Below, piece by piece: positions 36,399 through 50,084 of a stretch of DNA of 64,000 nucleotides (positions are counted from its first letter, which is position 1; each line of letters starts with the position of its first letter). Position numbers and translations under genes: made by a program. The stretch comes from Arthrobotrys musiformis. Lineage: Eukaryota > Ascomycota > Orbiliomycetes > Orbiliales > Orbiliaceae. Location: positions 2,232,001-2,296,000 of the forward strand of contig JAVHJL010000001.1 of NCBI GenBank assembly GCA_036971715.1, given 5' to 3'. The notes beneath the pieces are model-generated. The model was not told the origin of the DNA. It ran no database searches and saw only the letters and a program-made list of their open reading frames with translations.

Positions 36399-38800
36399 CC
36401 TCCCAAAATATTCCTGTTCCCTCTTCCTTCCCTCTAATACCAATTCCTCCCAAACTCAGACCCTTCTCTTTGTCACACCTTCCGAAATCCAAAAAAAAAA
36501 AATAGAAAAAAGAAGAATGTAGGGGGAAAAAAGTGTTCTCCCAAACGCTTCTTGTATCCCGTCGCACGAAGCCCTTTAAAAATAAAAAGGTCGGATATAT
36601 ACCCCCAGAACGAGTAACAGCCGCGTATAATATAATATACCCGTTCTGTAAAACCGTTTCACCGCAGAAACGTTATTCCGCGACAAATATTCGATACCCT
36701 CGTCAAAAACGAAAGTCGAGACCTTCTTAGCCTCAGCCTTAGCTCTTGGCTATATCGGATCGGATCGTCTGAATATTCGCGTGTTTGATACCCAACCAAC
36801 TGGGAAGATTTTGGGACCAAAAAAAAAAAAAGCAGAGGATAAGATCTCAGTAAAATAAAAGAAAAAACTCGGGTAGAAGGGTCTTAGATAAGCGACTGGT
36901 GTCAGCTGTATCGTCCTCCTGAATGGAATGTTGAGTGGTGTTTTGTAGTGTAATCTTCGGTAAGGGATTTAAAACTGGTTCGACGGGCGCGGCCAAATGA
37001 CGTTTTGGCGGCAAGCTTTTGAAGCTCAAAGGTTTCTAGCCGAGTGTATTTGCCGTTTTGTTTGGTAACCAATTGGCTCGGATATTAAAAAATGTCGCGG
37101 CGGACAGAAGACTCAATCGACCGATAGCTTCAATACCTTTTGGCCCCGGATTCTCAAAGAAAAACGAGATTCAAAAAAAACACCCTTCAGTTCAACCTCC
37201 GTATAAAAAGAAGTACCGAATAGTACACGAGAAGAATACACTACTAGAACTTATACCAAAAAATGGGAGTCACTATCACTTCCAAGATTATTAAGCAACT
37301 CTCTCACGTTTTCACATATTCGGTTAAAAAAAAAATCTGGTTGTCTAAAACTTTTTTTTTTTGCTCCAAACGGGCGGCGCTCCACAAAGTTTCTCTGGGA
37401 CCGTATCTCTCGCATTTTGGGGAACCACATGGGAGGATATGGAGTATCGATCAAGTAATAGAAATGCCCAGGCCCCCTGACCGTCGAGGGATTCCATTGA
37501 TCAATCGAGTCAAGGCCCTTTGGCTTCCCGGATGGCACTTGCCGGGAACGATCGATTCCGAGCTGTTGGTTCTTAGTAAGTCTGCGGAGCTGGTCAAAAA
37601 AAAAAAATCCGCTATGTGCTGGACCAGGGCAAAGTTAACAATTCAATCCCAAGACCGAATCGATAGACCCATTGGTCCTTGGTCCTTGGAATTGACCTCT
37701 GCATGGGACTAGTCTCGCAATGCCCTTCGTGTCGATACGCCAAAGCTAAGGGCTTGAATCCTCCATAGATTCTAGAGCGTTTTCCGACTCCAGGGTCTAA
37801 CCACTACGACATATGCAGATACATATGCAGATGTATGGCTGATATAAGCCCGTGTGGACGAGGAATTCGCTATCGATGCTGAGTTTCGCGTCAGAAACCG
37901 AAAGGCAGATGTTCCAGTGGCATCTGCACGCCAAGAGGGTATCCCCAGACCCGGCCTAGCTGCAACTTCCCTTGGAACTAGTCGCATTTCGTACGAACGA
38001 ACAGCATGGATCTAAAACGTCCCTTGTGCCGATTAGTGCGAAATATATGGGCTTGCGGAGGCTTACCGCTCGGAGATGCCCTTCTACCCCCGGCTATAAG
38101 ATGGGTTAGAATCGGCTATCCGTCAGCAAGTCCGGTTCAGCCGGTGGGGTATCCCCGATGGGAAGGGAATACCACGCAATCAACGCATCATTACAAGCAT
38201 TCGATCTCGTAACGACACTGAGGGCTCTCGACGGTACTAGTCTGTAGGCAGACCTCGTCGTTAAGCTTCTGATCATTGTTCAATTGATAATAGATCGCGT
38301 ATGTCCTGACGGATATGGCTGGGCAAAGAAACAATATAGTCGTTTATATGCTATGGATTGGAAGAATATTCAAAGTATTTTACGACCAGCTGTTGAGAAA
38401 CAAGCTTTATTGGCACATTCCATATGCATAAATAATCATTCCAGAAATTTAAATAAAAATACATTAATGTCCGTTGGATCATGAGCTCATCGATTAGAAG
38501 ATTTAAAATAACAAAAGGTGCCTCTCCTGTGCTCCCAGGGGATATAATTGCCATTTTGATTCCATTATGAACCTCATTCCAAATAAAATATACAGACCCC
38601 GAGAAGAATACCTAGCATTAAAAAAAGAAGGGTGTAAAAACCAGAAATGCAAAACCGCGGTACAAAAAAGGCTATCAACCACGCATGCATAACCATCATA
38701 ACTGCATTAAAAATGAAGAGAGGGTTGCAAAGCGAATCACAGAAAAACAAGGCATTAGGTACAGCAAAAAGCGAGTGGACACAACCCCTTGCCATTAAGT
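36399..38800. other. long intergenic region
   Basis: Only short frames and A/T homopolymers (for example near 36490, 36818 and 37325) occur. No gene or RNA was recognised. Confidence 0.5.
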
Positions 38801-41185
38801 TTATACACCCGGTCCATCACTATCCTCTGCTTCCTTGGGGTTCTGCTCATTAATGAACTTGCTCTTGGCCCTGAGTCTTTGTCCATACCAAAATATGACC
38901 CACGGGATTGGCATAAGGGCGACAGAAATACCAGCTAGGATTGTTCCAGCGTGAGGTATACCTAAATTGAGATACATTCGGAGTGTGAAGAGTGGAAAGC
39001 AAGCACCCATGATATAACGGACAAGGCTGTTTGCCCCCAATGCGGAAGCGCCCAGGAGGTCATTATAGATGTGAACCATATAAACGGCCGTGACAATCTG
39101 TAATAGTACATTATCAGTAACTGGTCTCTCCATACTTTCTACGAAAGAAATACTCACAAAAGTTGCAACAGCGCCCCATCCAAACAACACACACCCAATC
39201 AATGGCACGATCAAGTTGATATCACTTCTTGCAGTCCAAGCCCAGATAAAAAGCCCAGCAGGGAAGAGAACCGAGCCAACCAACGCGGCATATAGCTTTT
39301 CTTCAGGTTGTATTGGAGCAAGTCCTCTCGTGATGCGGTCTTTTCGTCTAGGTTGGTATACGTAGTTCTCAAACAGAACACATGTTATAGCTGCAAGAAG
39401 GACACCGATCCAGAGGGAGATAAACGCGTTTCCAATACCTTTTTGAGATGCCCTGTATTCGAATATCAAAACATAGGGGATCGACTCAAAAAAGGCAAAG
39501 AACACGGCGAAGCAAAAACCATTGTACCTAGATTGAAATTAACAAGCGCCCCTATAATCGGGTGGGAAACACACTTACAATGAAACGGCAGACACGATTG
39601 GTTCAAGGAAAATCATCTTGATAGGACGAAATAGTGTGACTGTGAACAATAGTTTGAGGCCATCCTTGGGCGGGGGTTTCTTGATAATCTTTCCCTCCTT
39701 TCGAGCTTCAGCTACGAGGATAGCCTTCGAATAAGTCTCTCGAGCAAAGAAAACCGAAATACAGAGCGGAAGCATCAACATGCACACTATAGGGTTAAGT
39801 TTGTTAGCTTAGCTCTACAAAGTTAGTGACCCTTGGGGGACGTACTTGTAAGCATAGTCCATCTCCAGTGTCTACCATCTGCTATAAGATAGAAACCGAC
39901 GAGAGGACCGAAGCCAGGACCCATGAAAGCCATTGCGAGGAAAAGGCAACTAGCGTTCAAGGCCGCAGCACCAGCTCGGAGGTCCCAAATATCTGCAACG
40001 GTGCCTGCTCCAACGGCGAGGACAGAAGCACCAAACATGGCCGAAAAGAAACGACACACTAGAATCGTAACAAGGTTTGGAGCATAAGCAACACCAAGAG
40101 TGAATGCACCTGAGATTGGAAGAGCAACGAAGTAGACAGCCCGGCGGCCGACGGTTTCTGAAATCGGGCCAGCAATGAGTGGACCTTTTCACGCGAGGTG
40201 TTATTAGTCCTTGTTACTTGAAATGCACAACATAGTTACACTAGATTTTTTTCGCTGTGACTACGTACCGAAAGCCATTCCCAAGACGTATGTGGTTATG
40301 CCAGCCAGCGCCTGTACTATAGTGGCGTTATATTCACGTTGGATAGCGAATACGGCAGGGGCGTAAACGCTTGCTCCAAAGCTCCTATGTAAACCTAATA
40401 GTCAGCATCTATCTTGCTAGTTGTACCCCTATTACTTTATCCCATAGCCCCCTCTCCGACCAAAGTAAAAGCAAGGCCCCTTTAAGCCAGCCCGTATCCC
40501 AAAAAGGCCCGAGGGGCAGGGAATTAACTCACACAACAAAGCAGGCATAAGCCGGAACCATAGTCCCATACAACTTCTCAAGCAAAGACCAATTCCGAGC
40601 ATTCCTCTTATCATCAGGTCCATCAAAGCTCAAGTCAGCTGGGTCAACCAACTCTCCCTTAGGCTCAGCAGTTTCACTATCAGCACCGTCAAAGGGAAGA
40701 ATCCCAGCCCACGTATCAATGCCTCCCGGAGCAGCCATCTCTATATGCCGGACCGGAGCAATTTTCTTCAGATGATGAATAGTTCCAAGATGAAAATTCT
40801 CAACTGGAGCGGCACCAACACCGGATCGATTTCCTGTCTTGGTCAAACCTGGAGCGGCAAGAGGAAGTCCAGCTGTAGCGCCTTGGTTCCCTTCAACAGT
40901 ATTATACGCAGATCCTTGAGTGCCTCCCTCTCCTTGGACCTCAAGGTCTGAGGTGCTAGTAGACAAGGGATAGTGAATTTGAGGGTAGGCTCGGAAGATA
41001 TATCCAAGCCGCCTTTGAAGATTTGGCGACGGCGAGTAGCGTTCGATGAAGCTGGATAAGCGATCCGCTTCCTGGCTTTCGGGCTGGATTACAACTTCGT
41101 TGGAAGAACGGCTGGCTGGGGGGCCAGAGTTGATACCAGGACTAGTAGGGGGTGGTGAAGGTTGAGGTTGTCGTGGGAGGGCCAT
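38801..41185 (-). CDS. MFS drug:H+ antiporter-like transporter (DHA1 type)
   Basis: Minus-strand exons 41185-40533, 40384-40269, 40184-39846, 39786-39579, 39527-39158 and 39097-38801 encode 660 residues. A long cytosolic N-terminus of about 200 residues precedes DGPDDKRNARNWSLLEKLYG, the usual NW entry into helix 1 of fungal DHA1 transporters. The loop between helices 2 and 3 has GPISETVGRRAVYF, the MFS motif. A Gly/Pro-rich segment (GFGPLVGFYL) matches antiporter motif C. The C-terminal half includes FFESIPYVLIFEY and ANSLVRYIMGACFPLF. The last intron (39098-39157) is 60 nt, free of stops and in frame, so retention would insert 20 residues. It likely exports drugs, polyamines or metabolites; the substrate is unknown. 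Confidence 0.88.
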
Positions 41186-44100
41186 TGTGAGTATTTATAC
41201 ACTCTTTATGAGAGCGCTATGATTCAGATCAGTCGATTACAATGGTCCCTGTCAGGTGTGGAAAGATAAATCCACTAGATAATAGAAGATCAAATAAGGG
41301 TAAACGAGGGTGCCTAGGAAGCAGCCATGCATGGCAGACGGAGAGATTAGCAAAGGATGCCCTAAGCCTGCAGAACCAACTTCACTTTTTTTTCCCTTTT
41401 CCTATTCGAACCACCCAGCTAACCAGGGTTCTAGAACGAATAAACGCGCGAGAGTGTGCACGAATATTCCCATGAGACCATTTGAATGCTTGCGCGGGCC
41501 GGTGGTATGGTTCAGGCGGAAAGTAAAGAATGTTCGCCACTGCCAGATGGTCAGGGTACCCGGCTCCACTTGCTTACTTACTGAATAATTCCGGCGACAA
41601 CTGAAGCTCAATTATGCCAGGGTCTGCTGGATAGCTTGGTGTGGATGTTGGAGCAAGAATATTCGTCGATCAATTCATCAAGGACCCACCTAGTCGGGTC
41701 AGCAGTCTCAGAGAATGCCACGATGCCAGACCGGGTACCGAAAGGCTCTATACGGATGCCCAAAGTGTAGCAGTTGGAGACCTAAGTAGTTAGATGAATG
41801 ATCAGATTGTGGAGCCCTCCATCAACAGCTCGCTAAGATTGAGTGCGCTGAGGAGGCCTGGGAATGTGACGATGCCGCTTTCGATGCCTTCGAAGCGTAC
41901 TAATTAATTACCAAGTCTACCAGTACGCAGGCCTGCGTAGGTATACTAGTTAACTATAGTTAGCGAATAGACAAGAAGAGCAAGGGAGAGAAGCCGTCGA
42001 TGGAGTTAGGTGGAAGTGCTGGGATGGAAGCGAGATGTCTTGTTCAAGGGGGGGATATCGTCTCGTAAAACAAATACGAGAGCCGTTCCTGAGGAATGCT
42101 TGGGAATCGATATTGGGTCCGTATTGGGTTGTCGACTAGTAGTACTTCTGCGTTTCTGTTTCCTTTTGTGTTGAGTGGGTCTTGGGACTTGCCTCTTTTG
42201 TCAATCTCCTGTGGTATTTTTTGTGTTGTCTGCTACTGGCTGGCCCTGACCTTGTCTCCTCGTATATATCAGCCTGGCCGGTTTCGCTTTCTGGACGGGA
42301 CAACCAATCACTTTCAACGGCCAAAATCTTGCATGATTCGACTCGACGACCGCGAATGGTGATGCCTGCGCAAGCTAAGTAATCAGAATATTACATTCAC
42401 CTCTGTTTATCCAACGCGCCGCAAAGCTTGTTTCTTGTAATTCAACCGTTAAACCAGTTCCTTTCCAAGTAGGGTGCCTAGCTAGGTGGCTAAATTTTTT
42501 TTTTTTTTTTTTTTTTTTAAAAGGACTTCTAATATATCACCCTAGTGTATCCCGTCGTCGAAGGGCCAATATTATGTCGAAAATAATAAAAAAGAAAGGT
42601 AGTGTCTTTTAGTCAGAAAATAGGTAATCAGCCGAGTTGGTCTAGCCATCTATTAAAAATAAACCCATCTCTATCATTCAACCCTGGAATAATTATAAGT
42701 CCCAAAGGCTGCAAGGCCTATTGTATGTACATGTATGGGCACTCGCATTCCTTTTTTTTTTTTTTTTTTTTTCCCTTCGTACGAACTCCTAAAGGATCGC
42801 ATAGGGTGCGCGCAGAAAAGCATGATAAACATACCTGGGGTATGGTATGTCATTGTCCGATTCGCCCTATGTCGATCCAACCAGAATGTAGATTTAGACC
42901 CGACGATGTGGATCCGATATCTCTCTCGCGTACATACATCATAATCTTTTCTAAAAAAAAAAAAAAAAGCTACATATTTCCACCCTCCTAACTAGTCGGA
43001 ACTACTCCACTGTTGGCGATATAATATCTGTCTCCTCGATCCTTTGGTAAATATGGTAGCGGAAGACATGGTCAGAATTAGGAAGTGCTCCGTCCAGTGG
43101 TCTCCTTCGCTATAGCAAGGGTGGATACTTTGTACTCAAGAGATATATATCCGCATATGGGTTTTAACCTACAACAATCCGGAGCTCACTGGGCTCACTG
43201 CATCTATGCTCCCTAATTAGCACTTACGGATATAACTTTTAAAATAGACCCACTTACAATGTTTAAAAACCAAGAAAGGAGGGAAGTGCCTCCCTTTCAA
43301 ATTCTTAGGTAAACCTGGTCTCGTATCCAGACCGCACAAAGAGTGGTCGGGAGACTATATTCCCAGTATCGTCCCATATATTTCTCCACACCCGACCCAG
43401 AAAGATATTCAAATACATCGTCATCACAAACTTTTTCTTAATTTGCTTTTAGGTCGATTGTAGATTAGAACCAACAAGTCCGATCCATCACAGTCGCAGT
43501 CAATAATTTATTTGTCCCTTGCTTCCGCGAATATATCTACACATTCCGTGCATACTCAACAATCAACGTCACCCCAAAAAGAAAGAAAGAAAAAAGAAAC
43601 TTGCAAAAGAAAGAAGAAAAAAACGAAACAGGATTACGACACCACCTATATCCATTCGAAATTTCCTCGAGAACTAACTCAAGCGAGAGCGCCTGTGCCA
43701 CCCGTCGGTAGACACATTTGTACAACGTGCCATCCGGCCACTCTAATAAAAAAAACTCACCCCCTTCTTACTTACTTTCTACCATTTCATAGAATCCAAA
43801 ACATTCGCAGTTTTACGCAATTGTTCACACCATCTACACCAAATGGAGTTATCCCCATATTTAACACATTTTTTTATATTCCCCGTAGCACTCAGGCGAA
43901 ATGACGTTATACGCCCTAAATCGCGAATACAAAATTTCAAACCCCCCACAAAAGAAGAAAAATTGAAATACAGGCCACCGGAGAAAAGAGGGGATCACTG
44001 CCCGTGAAGATCCTTTCGTCTCGTTTCACAGAAAAATTCCATAACCCGCCCGAACGGTTATATTTGTAACCAGGTTTTTATCCCCCCCGTTCATATTACA

Positions 44101-45699
44101 TAAAACCCTCCGCCCTGTCCAGCAATCCACCATTAATCCCGCGATCCAGAGTCCCTGGAGCTGTCAAAATAATATCTATATCCTAAACCCGGTATTAGAG
44201 TGGTCTTGTCCAATACTAGAGTCGGGACCTTATCTCCTACGTAGTTACCCATCCCAAATTCAAGGCACCCATTGACAACCAAAGGAGATAAAAGTACGAA
44301 ACCTAACCCAACTAACGACCAACGAATAGACATGGATTCATAACCCACGGACAGACTAGCCAACATCAGGTAACTTCTCCGTAGAACGACACCGCTCCTC
44401 TCAAACTATACGTACATGTACACACATATTTCACGTCACGAAATCAATTGTCTACAAATCGCGCCTAGACCTCGAAGACTAATGCACATCTACCATGAGA
44501 GCAAACCACAGTGCAGTTCACCCTTTCCTTATATATATGTGCGCAACTCAACCCCTAGCGTTGTAGAGTGTTGCAAACCCACAAGAGGCTTAATAAGGCT
44601 TTGAGCCCCGGTTTGGTTAGGAGACAGCCAGCTATAGAAGCTTAGGCCTATTGATTAACTTAACTACCGCTGCATATCGGTATGCATAGGGCTCCGACAG
44701 CGTATTGTCAGCACACGGTACTCCCGCCTCACCGCTAACTTTGTAATCGCGACACCTGTGGATACCGTAAACGCCTGGTTTAGTGGTTTAGTGGTTTACT
44801 TATCGGGCTAGAGTCTAAGAATATTTGGCCTAGTCAAATTTGGCTACATATCTACATCACATCATTTACATTCAAGGGGAAAATATTGGGTTATGAGTTC
44901 CATATATTCGTAAATTCAATCCTAACTATACATGAATGGGCAGTATGTTTTTTTTTGGTGTTTTGTGTAATAGTTCGTGATGGGGGTAATATTCAGTCGC
45001 ATAAATAACGCCTTCATAACTCCACTGAACTCCTAACCATCGAGATGAATAAAGGAGTAAGGAAAGACAGGATTTGGGGGTTTCTGGGAGAGCGTATTGG
45101 TGGTGGCGGCGGCGGTGATAGGATTGAATAGACGGTTCGTAATAAGTTATGTACATTAAAGGTCATCAAATGACGTCTTCGTGGCGCGAAGGTCGTGATG
45201 AGTTACAAATGAAAAACTTGGCGTTGGGTATGTTGGCGTAGGACAGGTATGATGATAGCTTAAAATAAAGTGCTCGCAGGGGTGCTGGGTTGATAGGGAA
45301 CATTGTTCGCTGTTCTAAGTGCCGTCGAAGCTAGAATCGTAAGACCCCGTAAAGAAAAGGGGGTCGGTAAATATTGTCGTTCAAGATCGATCGTTGGAGT
45401 CTGGACGGGAACATGAAACGGGGACACAGCGCGGGATGCTGCTTATTCGCCGGAAGAACAAAGGCTCGCTCGGAATGAAATCGGTAAAAGCTAATGAGAA
45501 ACCAAGAAAAACAGAAATATCAGCAGTAATGGGTAAAACCCGGAGTTTCCACCCAGAACATTTAATTAACATAAGGGAAAATACCAGACAGGCCGCTCTC
45601 TAAATGCATTATAAACGGCCTGGGAAATTAACCTTCTCCTACATTTTGTACATCTCGGACCACAGCCCGGACTCGCCATCCACCAGTCAAGAGGGTTGT
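41186..45699. other. long intergenic region with homopolymer runs
   Basis: No gene is supported over 4.5 kb. T runs of about 24 (42495-42518) and 21 (42752-42772) are present. A minus frame at 44366-44133 has a hydrophobic start but nothing else to support it. Confidence 0.45.
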
Positions 45700-46803
45700 T
45701 TATCTGTACCTCCTTGGTGGTGGGGGGCGAGTCGGTGGCGGGCCACTAGAGTCATTACTCCTGAACCCACTACTGCTCGATGAGTGACTGAAGTAGCTGC
45801 TACTGGTATCCGTGTAACTAGTCGTAGAGGTAGAGCTAGTGCCAGTGTACGAACTTGTGCCGGCGGTATTGCTATAGTGTCCAGCGACTGCACCTTGGTA
45901 CTTTGGTGGATGATATTCGTGCTTTGATTTATCCTTTGAGAACTTGTTGAACAACCATGCAGCACCGATGCCGCCAAGGAGAGCCTTTCCGGCGCCATGG
46001 CTGCCTCCTTTCTTCTCAGTTGTAATAGTTGTAGTTGAGTGATGGCTATGACGATGGCGGCCGGCAGCAAGAGCCCCACCAGCGAGTGCCAAAGGAACAT
46101 AGGATTTCCAGGTTTTACGTTCCTCAACAGAGCTCGAGTTGGAACTTCGACCACCAAATGCAGCGCACGCCCCATAGAGACAGCACCACAAGAGAAGGAG
46201 AGCCAGAAGACCGAGGCCACCAATCACACCTCCAATAATACCACCGATTTGGCCAGCTGTAAGACCGCCTCCGCCACCAGTAACAGGGAGGGGGACAACG
46301 ACAACACCGGTACCAGTTGGAATGGCAGTGATGAAGGAGCCAGTGGTTGTTCCAGGGATGACGATGACTGTACCTGTCGGTTGGGTAGGAGGCCCTAGAG
46401 TTCCAGTTGGGGTATTTCCAGGCGTATTACCAGGAGTATAAGCTGGAGTGTTTCCAGGCGTATTTCCTGGGGTATTCCCTGGTGTCGAGACCGGCTGCAC
46501 GGGAGTTGTAACATCACCCCCACCCCCACCAAAGCTAACTACAATCAATGTAGGAGTTGGATTGACAGTGAAAGTGAAGACAGCTTCTGTGACAACCTGG
46601 TAGTTTGGATCACCGACAGGCTTACAATTGAAGCCGGTGTCGTTGGTAGAATCGTAGACACATTGTTCGCCGGGCAAACAGCAGTATATGGAACAGACTG
46701 TTGATCCCGACTCGCAGTATTGTCGTTTTGTCAGATCCACCAGTGGAACTGCGGCGGCCAGGGAAGCCGAAAGAAGGACGGGGAGAGTCGATGATATTCT
46801 CAT
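45700..46803 (-). CDS. single-pass cell-surface protein with Cys-rich ectodomain and proline-rich tail
   Basis: An uninterrupted frame of 367 residues starts at an ATG that is directly preceded by fifteen A. It has a signal peptide (MRISSTLPVLLSASLAAAVP) and a Kex2-like KR at 26-27. A six-cysteine module follows at residues 30-60 (C-x6-C-x3-CC-x5-C-x11-C). Next is a Thr/Pro stalk with TPGN repeats (about 107-132) and a Gly-rich segment leading into one membrane helix at about 187-209. The cytosolic tail has a His/Ser patch, a Tyr/Ser-rich stretch and ends in PPPTRPPPPRRYR. The topology resembles fungal wall-integrity sensors (WSC/Mid2 types), but no WSC domain is present, so a sensor role is only a suggestion. 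Confidence 0.75.
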   Translation of the reverse strand: MRISSTLPVLLSASLAAAVPLVDLTKRQYCESGSTVCSIYCCLPGEQCVYDSTNDTGFNCKPVGDPNYQVVTEAVFTFTVNPTPTLIVVSFGGGGGDVTTPVQPVSTPGNTPGNTPGNTPAYTPGNTPGNTPTGTLGPPTQPTGTVIVIPGTTTGSFITAIPTGTGVVVVPLPVTGGGGGLTAGQIGGIIGGVIGGLGLLALLLLWCCLYGACAAFGGRSSNSSSVEERKTWKSYVPLALAGGALAAGRHRHSHHSTTTITTEKKGGSHGAGKALLGGIGAAWLFNKFSKDKSKHEYHPPKYQGAVAGHYSNTAGTSSYTGTSSTSTTSYTDTSSSYFSHSSSSSGFRSNDSSGPPPTRPPPPRRYR

Positions 46804-49800
46804 TTTTTTTTTTTTTTTGATACTCTATCTGAGAAAACAGGGACTACGAGTTGATATGCAAGCCGTTCGCCAGGCTTTAGTCAGTCCCGTCCGGGATATC
46901 GTAATAGTCGTATGTCGTATGTCGAAAGGCGTATCACCTTTGCTCGTTTTTCAATCTTTGATAGCGTTCAGTCCCGAACGAACGAACGAACGAACGACAG
47001 AGTCGGAGAGGCGAAGCTAATCGCCCTCGGACAGTTGGAGGAGATATGAATTCTATGGCTGGTACAAGCGCAGCGCAAGCGAGAGGCCCCGGGAGGAAAG
47101 AATGTATGTATGTATGCAACTGTCGTCGTGATACAGCAGCAGCGAACAGCCCCCCTGCCGGACAGCAGCGCGATGTTGATTGACTGATGTTGATGTTGAT
47201 GCCGTAAGAGCCCGATGAAAAGGGAAGAGAGCGGTGATGTGATGTGGTGCAGGAGACTAGACGGGAATGGGGAGAGTGGATTGAGAATGTCTCCAGCTGG
47301 AAGCGGCGATGGCACGCAATTAATCTGGATTCTGTGGTGTCAACAGAGCCACGACCCTCACAGGCGGCGAATAGAGGCGGTTGCTAAGTCGTTGGGCTGG
47401 ATCCCGGTTTCCCGGAAGGAGGTTCTCGAGGTCGCTGCTCCGTAACCAGCTTGGGCGGAGGAAAGTGGAGTTTTGCGACGAGCTGACGTCTGGGCACGTT
47501 GCTATGCGGCGGCCTGCGACTTGTTTACACCAAAAGTCGGGTGGTTGGGTTGGCAACACCCCCAAAAACCCCAATTACATCTCCTCTTTGGGAAGGCTGC
47601 CCCTCCGCCTCCACGCCTACGGCTGATGTCATCCGGCGCCTATTTCGGGCCTCTGCTCATCTCTCGCCGCTGGTTACGTCTGCGAAATACAACAAAAACA
47701 ACATCCTCTGCACCGACTCCATGATCCAAGCATATTGCTCTCGTGGTATGTGCGTTTTCGCAGTACCACTAGCTTCAATTCCTGTCTGGAAGATGCATGT
47801 ATGTACAGGACGGTGCACTGCGCCATCGTTGCAGCGACCAAGATTGATTTTTTGGGGTGGTTGCATTGCTGTGCTGGCACAGATCGAGCGAATGAACCCC
47901 CCTGTCGCATCCTTGCTGCATTATCTTATCGTTTGATCGGTTTCGCATAATATTGTGTTATTTCTCTAACAAAGAGGAGCAGACTGGTCTCGTTCCCAGC
48001 CTCACCCAGGGTGGTCCAGAGCAGACCAATAGAGAACTCTTGTTAGAATTTCATAGAGCTTTCTAGTTAACTTGACGCTTCCAAGTTGAGGGACGAGGCA
48101 ACGTTTCCCTCGGTCTTGAGGCCAAACTCAACTGAACCAAGCAAATCAACATATTTGGTTAAAGGCTTTCTAGTTAGTTCCGAGGTTGTCAACATCAGTC
48201 TCGGCATGTCAACATATCTCCGGAGCTGTAGTGTCAAGACTATCAATATATTTTAAAACTTTAGTTTTACAAAGTACGACAACGAGCGGTGTGGACCGCG
48301 TCTGCAACCCAAGACTGGACAAAAGCAAGCTCGAACTTTTTTTTTAAACCCTCCCCAATTTAATTTTTAACGCACCTTTTCTAAACTTCCTATTTTCAAT
48401 CTCATGTCCGACTCGGAAACGTTGAGGGTTCTACAAAGAAAATAACACATGCTTGTATAAGAAATTTAGAATCCCATCTACTAAATTTCGTAAAGCGAGT
48501 GGACGCGTTGGGGCGACTAGGCCTTGCTTTCGGTTCGCCACTTGGACCTAGCAGCGTTTCACTATAATGCTCGCATTGGCACGGCAAGTATTGTATGAAT
48601 ACTATGTAGATACGCAAAGCCCATATAACGGAAATCTCGTAACCTGAAGTCTGGGAATGAGACCATATGGCCATGTTTCAGGATTGTTTTCGCTCTAAAC
48701 TATAGTCCAGATAAAAATATATAGCTAGCTCGATTTGTTTAATTTTACAGCAGTAGTTGGTCCTTGAGATAATATAATATAGTAGGTATTAACCGGGCTT
48801 GTAGAGTTCGCTTTAGACCAAGGTTATCTTGATATCCTAGTAGCTAGCCTAGCAAAAGTCTCGCTTAATTAATTGCTACCTATGGAATTTAAGCACTCAC
48901 ACATGTGCATGTTGTCTCGTAGCCCACTTGGAATTGTAATGTATGTACATACATGGTACGCTTGCACATATATATGCGCATACACTTCCCCACACCCGAC
49001 TGCTTTAGCAGAAGGGACTAAATTAACGCGGTGCCACTTTCATAAAAGGTTTTGGTGGTGGCTCTGGTACCGTTCTCCCTATGTTTGTGCCAAGGAAATC
49101 TAAATAAGAAGTTTGTTGCCTATTTGGGATTTTGGATTCTTTTTCGTTGTGTGTTTCTATTTCTTTCATTAAGTTGGCCGCCTGGCATCGAGGCTATCTA
49201 TTTCTGTTTCTGTTTCCCTTTTTTTTTTTTTTTTTTATTATTATTATATTATAGATTAAAGTTAGGAGGGCTCGGTGACGACCGCAAACATCATCAGTTG
49301 AAAAAGGGTTTTGAAGGAAAAGCCACCGAAGGTGGGTTTGACTGAGAAGCCCTTTTTTAAAATAAAAAAAATAGGAAGAACAAGAAGGATAAGAAGAAGA
49401 AGGACAAGTCTCTCCACTGATCTCACAGGCTGCAATCGGGGAAATGTGTGACGTGAGGCACCATATCTAGTTGAGAGATCCGAGGCTTTCGGTGCCTCTC
49501 ATGTTGCACAACGTCACGCATCCGCGCAAAGCATATAAAAAACACCAATATCAATTTGCATACTCCTGTACTGCAGGACCGGCATTTTAGGCTTTCCCTT
49601 TTCTTTGTTTCAGTTTCGTGGTTTCCTTTTCTTCACTCTCATCATTTAGTTCCATTTTCCTTGGTTTTATCATGTAGCTTCCCTTTCTTCGCTCTTACCA
49701 TGGCATGTAGGTGGCTTCCTTTGCTTTGGCTCTACTATATAGCTGTCTGCCGAGCCTATTACGGCAAACCTCAGTCTTTAGAAAAGGGCTTCAGGGAGGA

Positions 49801-50084
49801 GGTGCGGAAGAATATATATCAGGACCCAGTGGCTAATTAAGAAGTGCGTACATGTGTTTGTAATGGGAAAGGATCAATTTTGGTTTCCTGAGTTAATTAA
49901 CAGTCGCGCTTCTTCCTATCCTTTCACCCACTTCCACGCTCTTCTCGAATTCTCTAACTTTCCCCCAACCTCCAAAACTCTTCCTCTCTCCACCTTATTC
50001 ACCAAACAAAACAATTCCACAACCCCCAGCTTCAGGAAATTTGGGCTCTCGATTCGAGAACCTATATGATCATCTTTCGCAAAA
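46804..50084. other. long intergenic region
   Basis: A GAAC microsatellite lies at about 46975-46997 and a T18 run at 49219-49236. Open frames at 47215-47936 and 49556-49840 have no motifs. No gene was supported. Confidence 0.5.

Noticed and set aside
42630..42700. GCCGAGTTGGTC stretch like a tRNA D-arm
   Set aside because: No matching anticodon arm, T-arm or acceptor stem follows.
44133..44366. 77-residue minus-strand frame with a signal-like start
   Set aside because: It is too short and isolated to support without expression or homology evidence.
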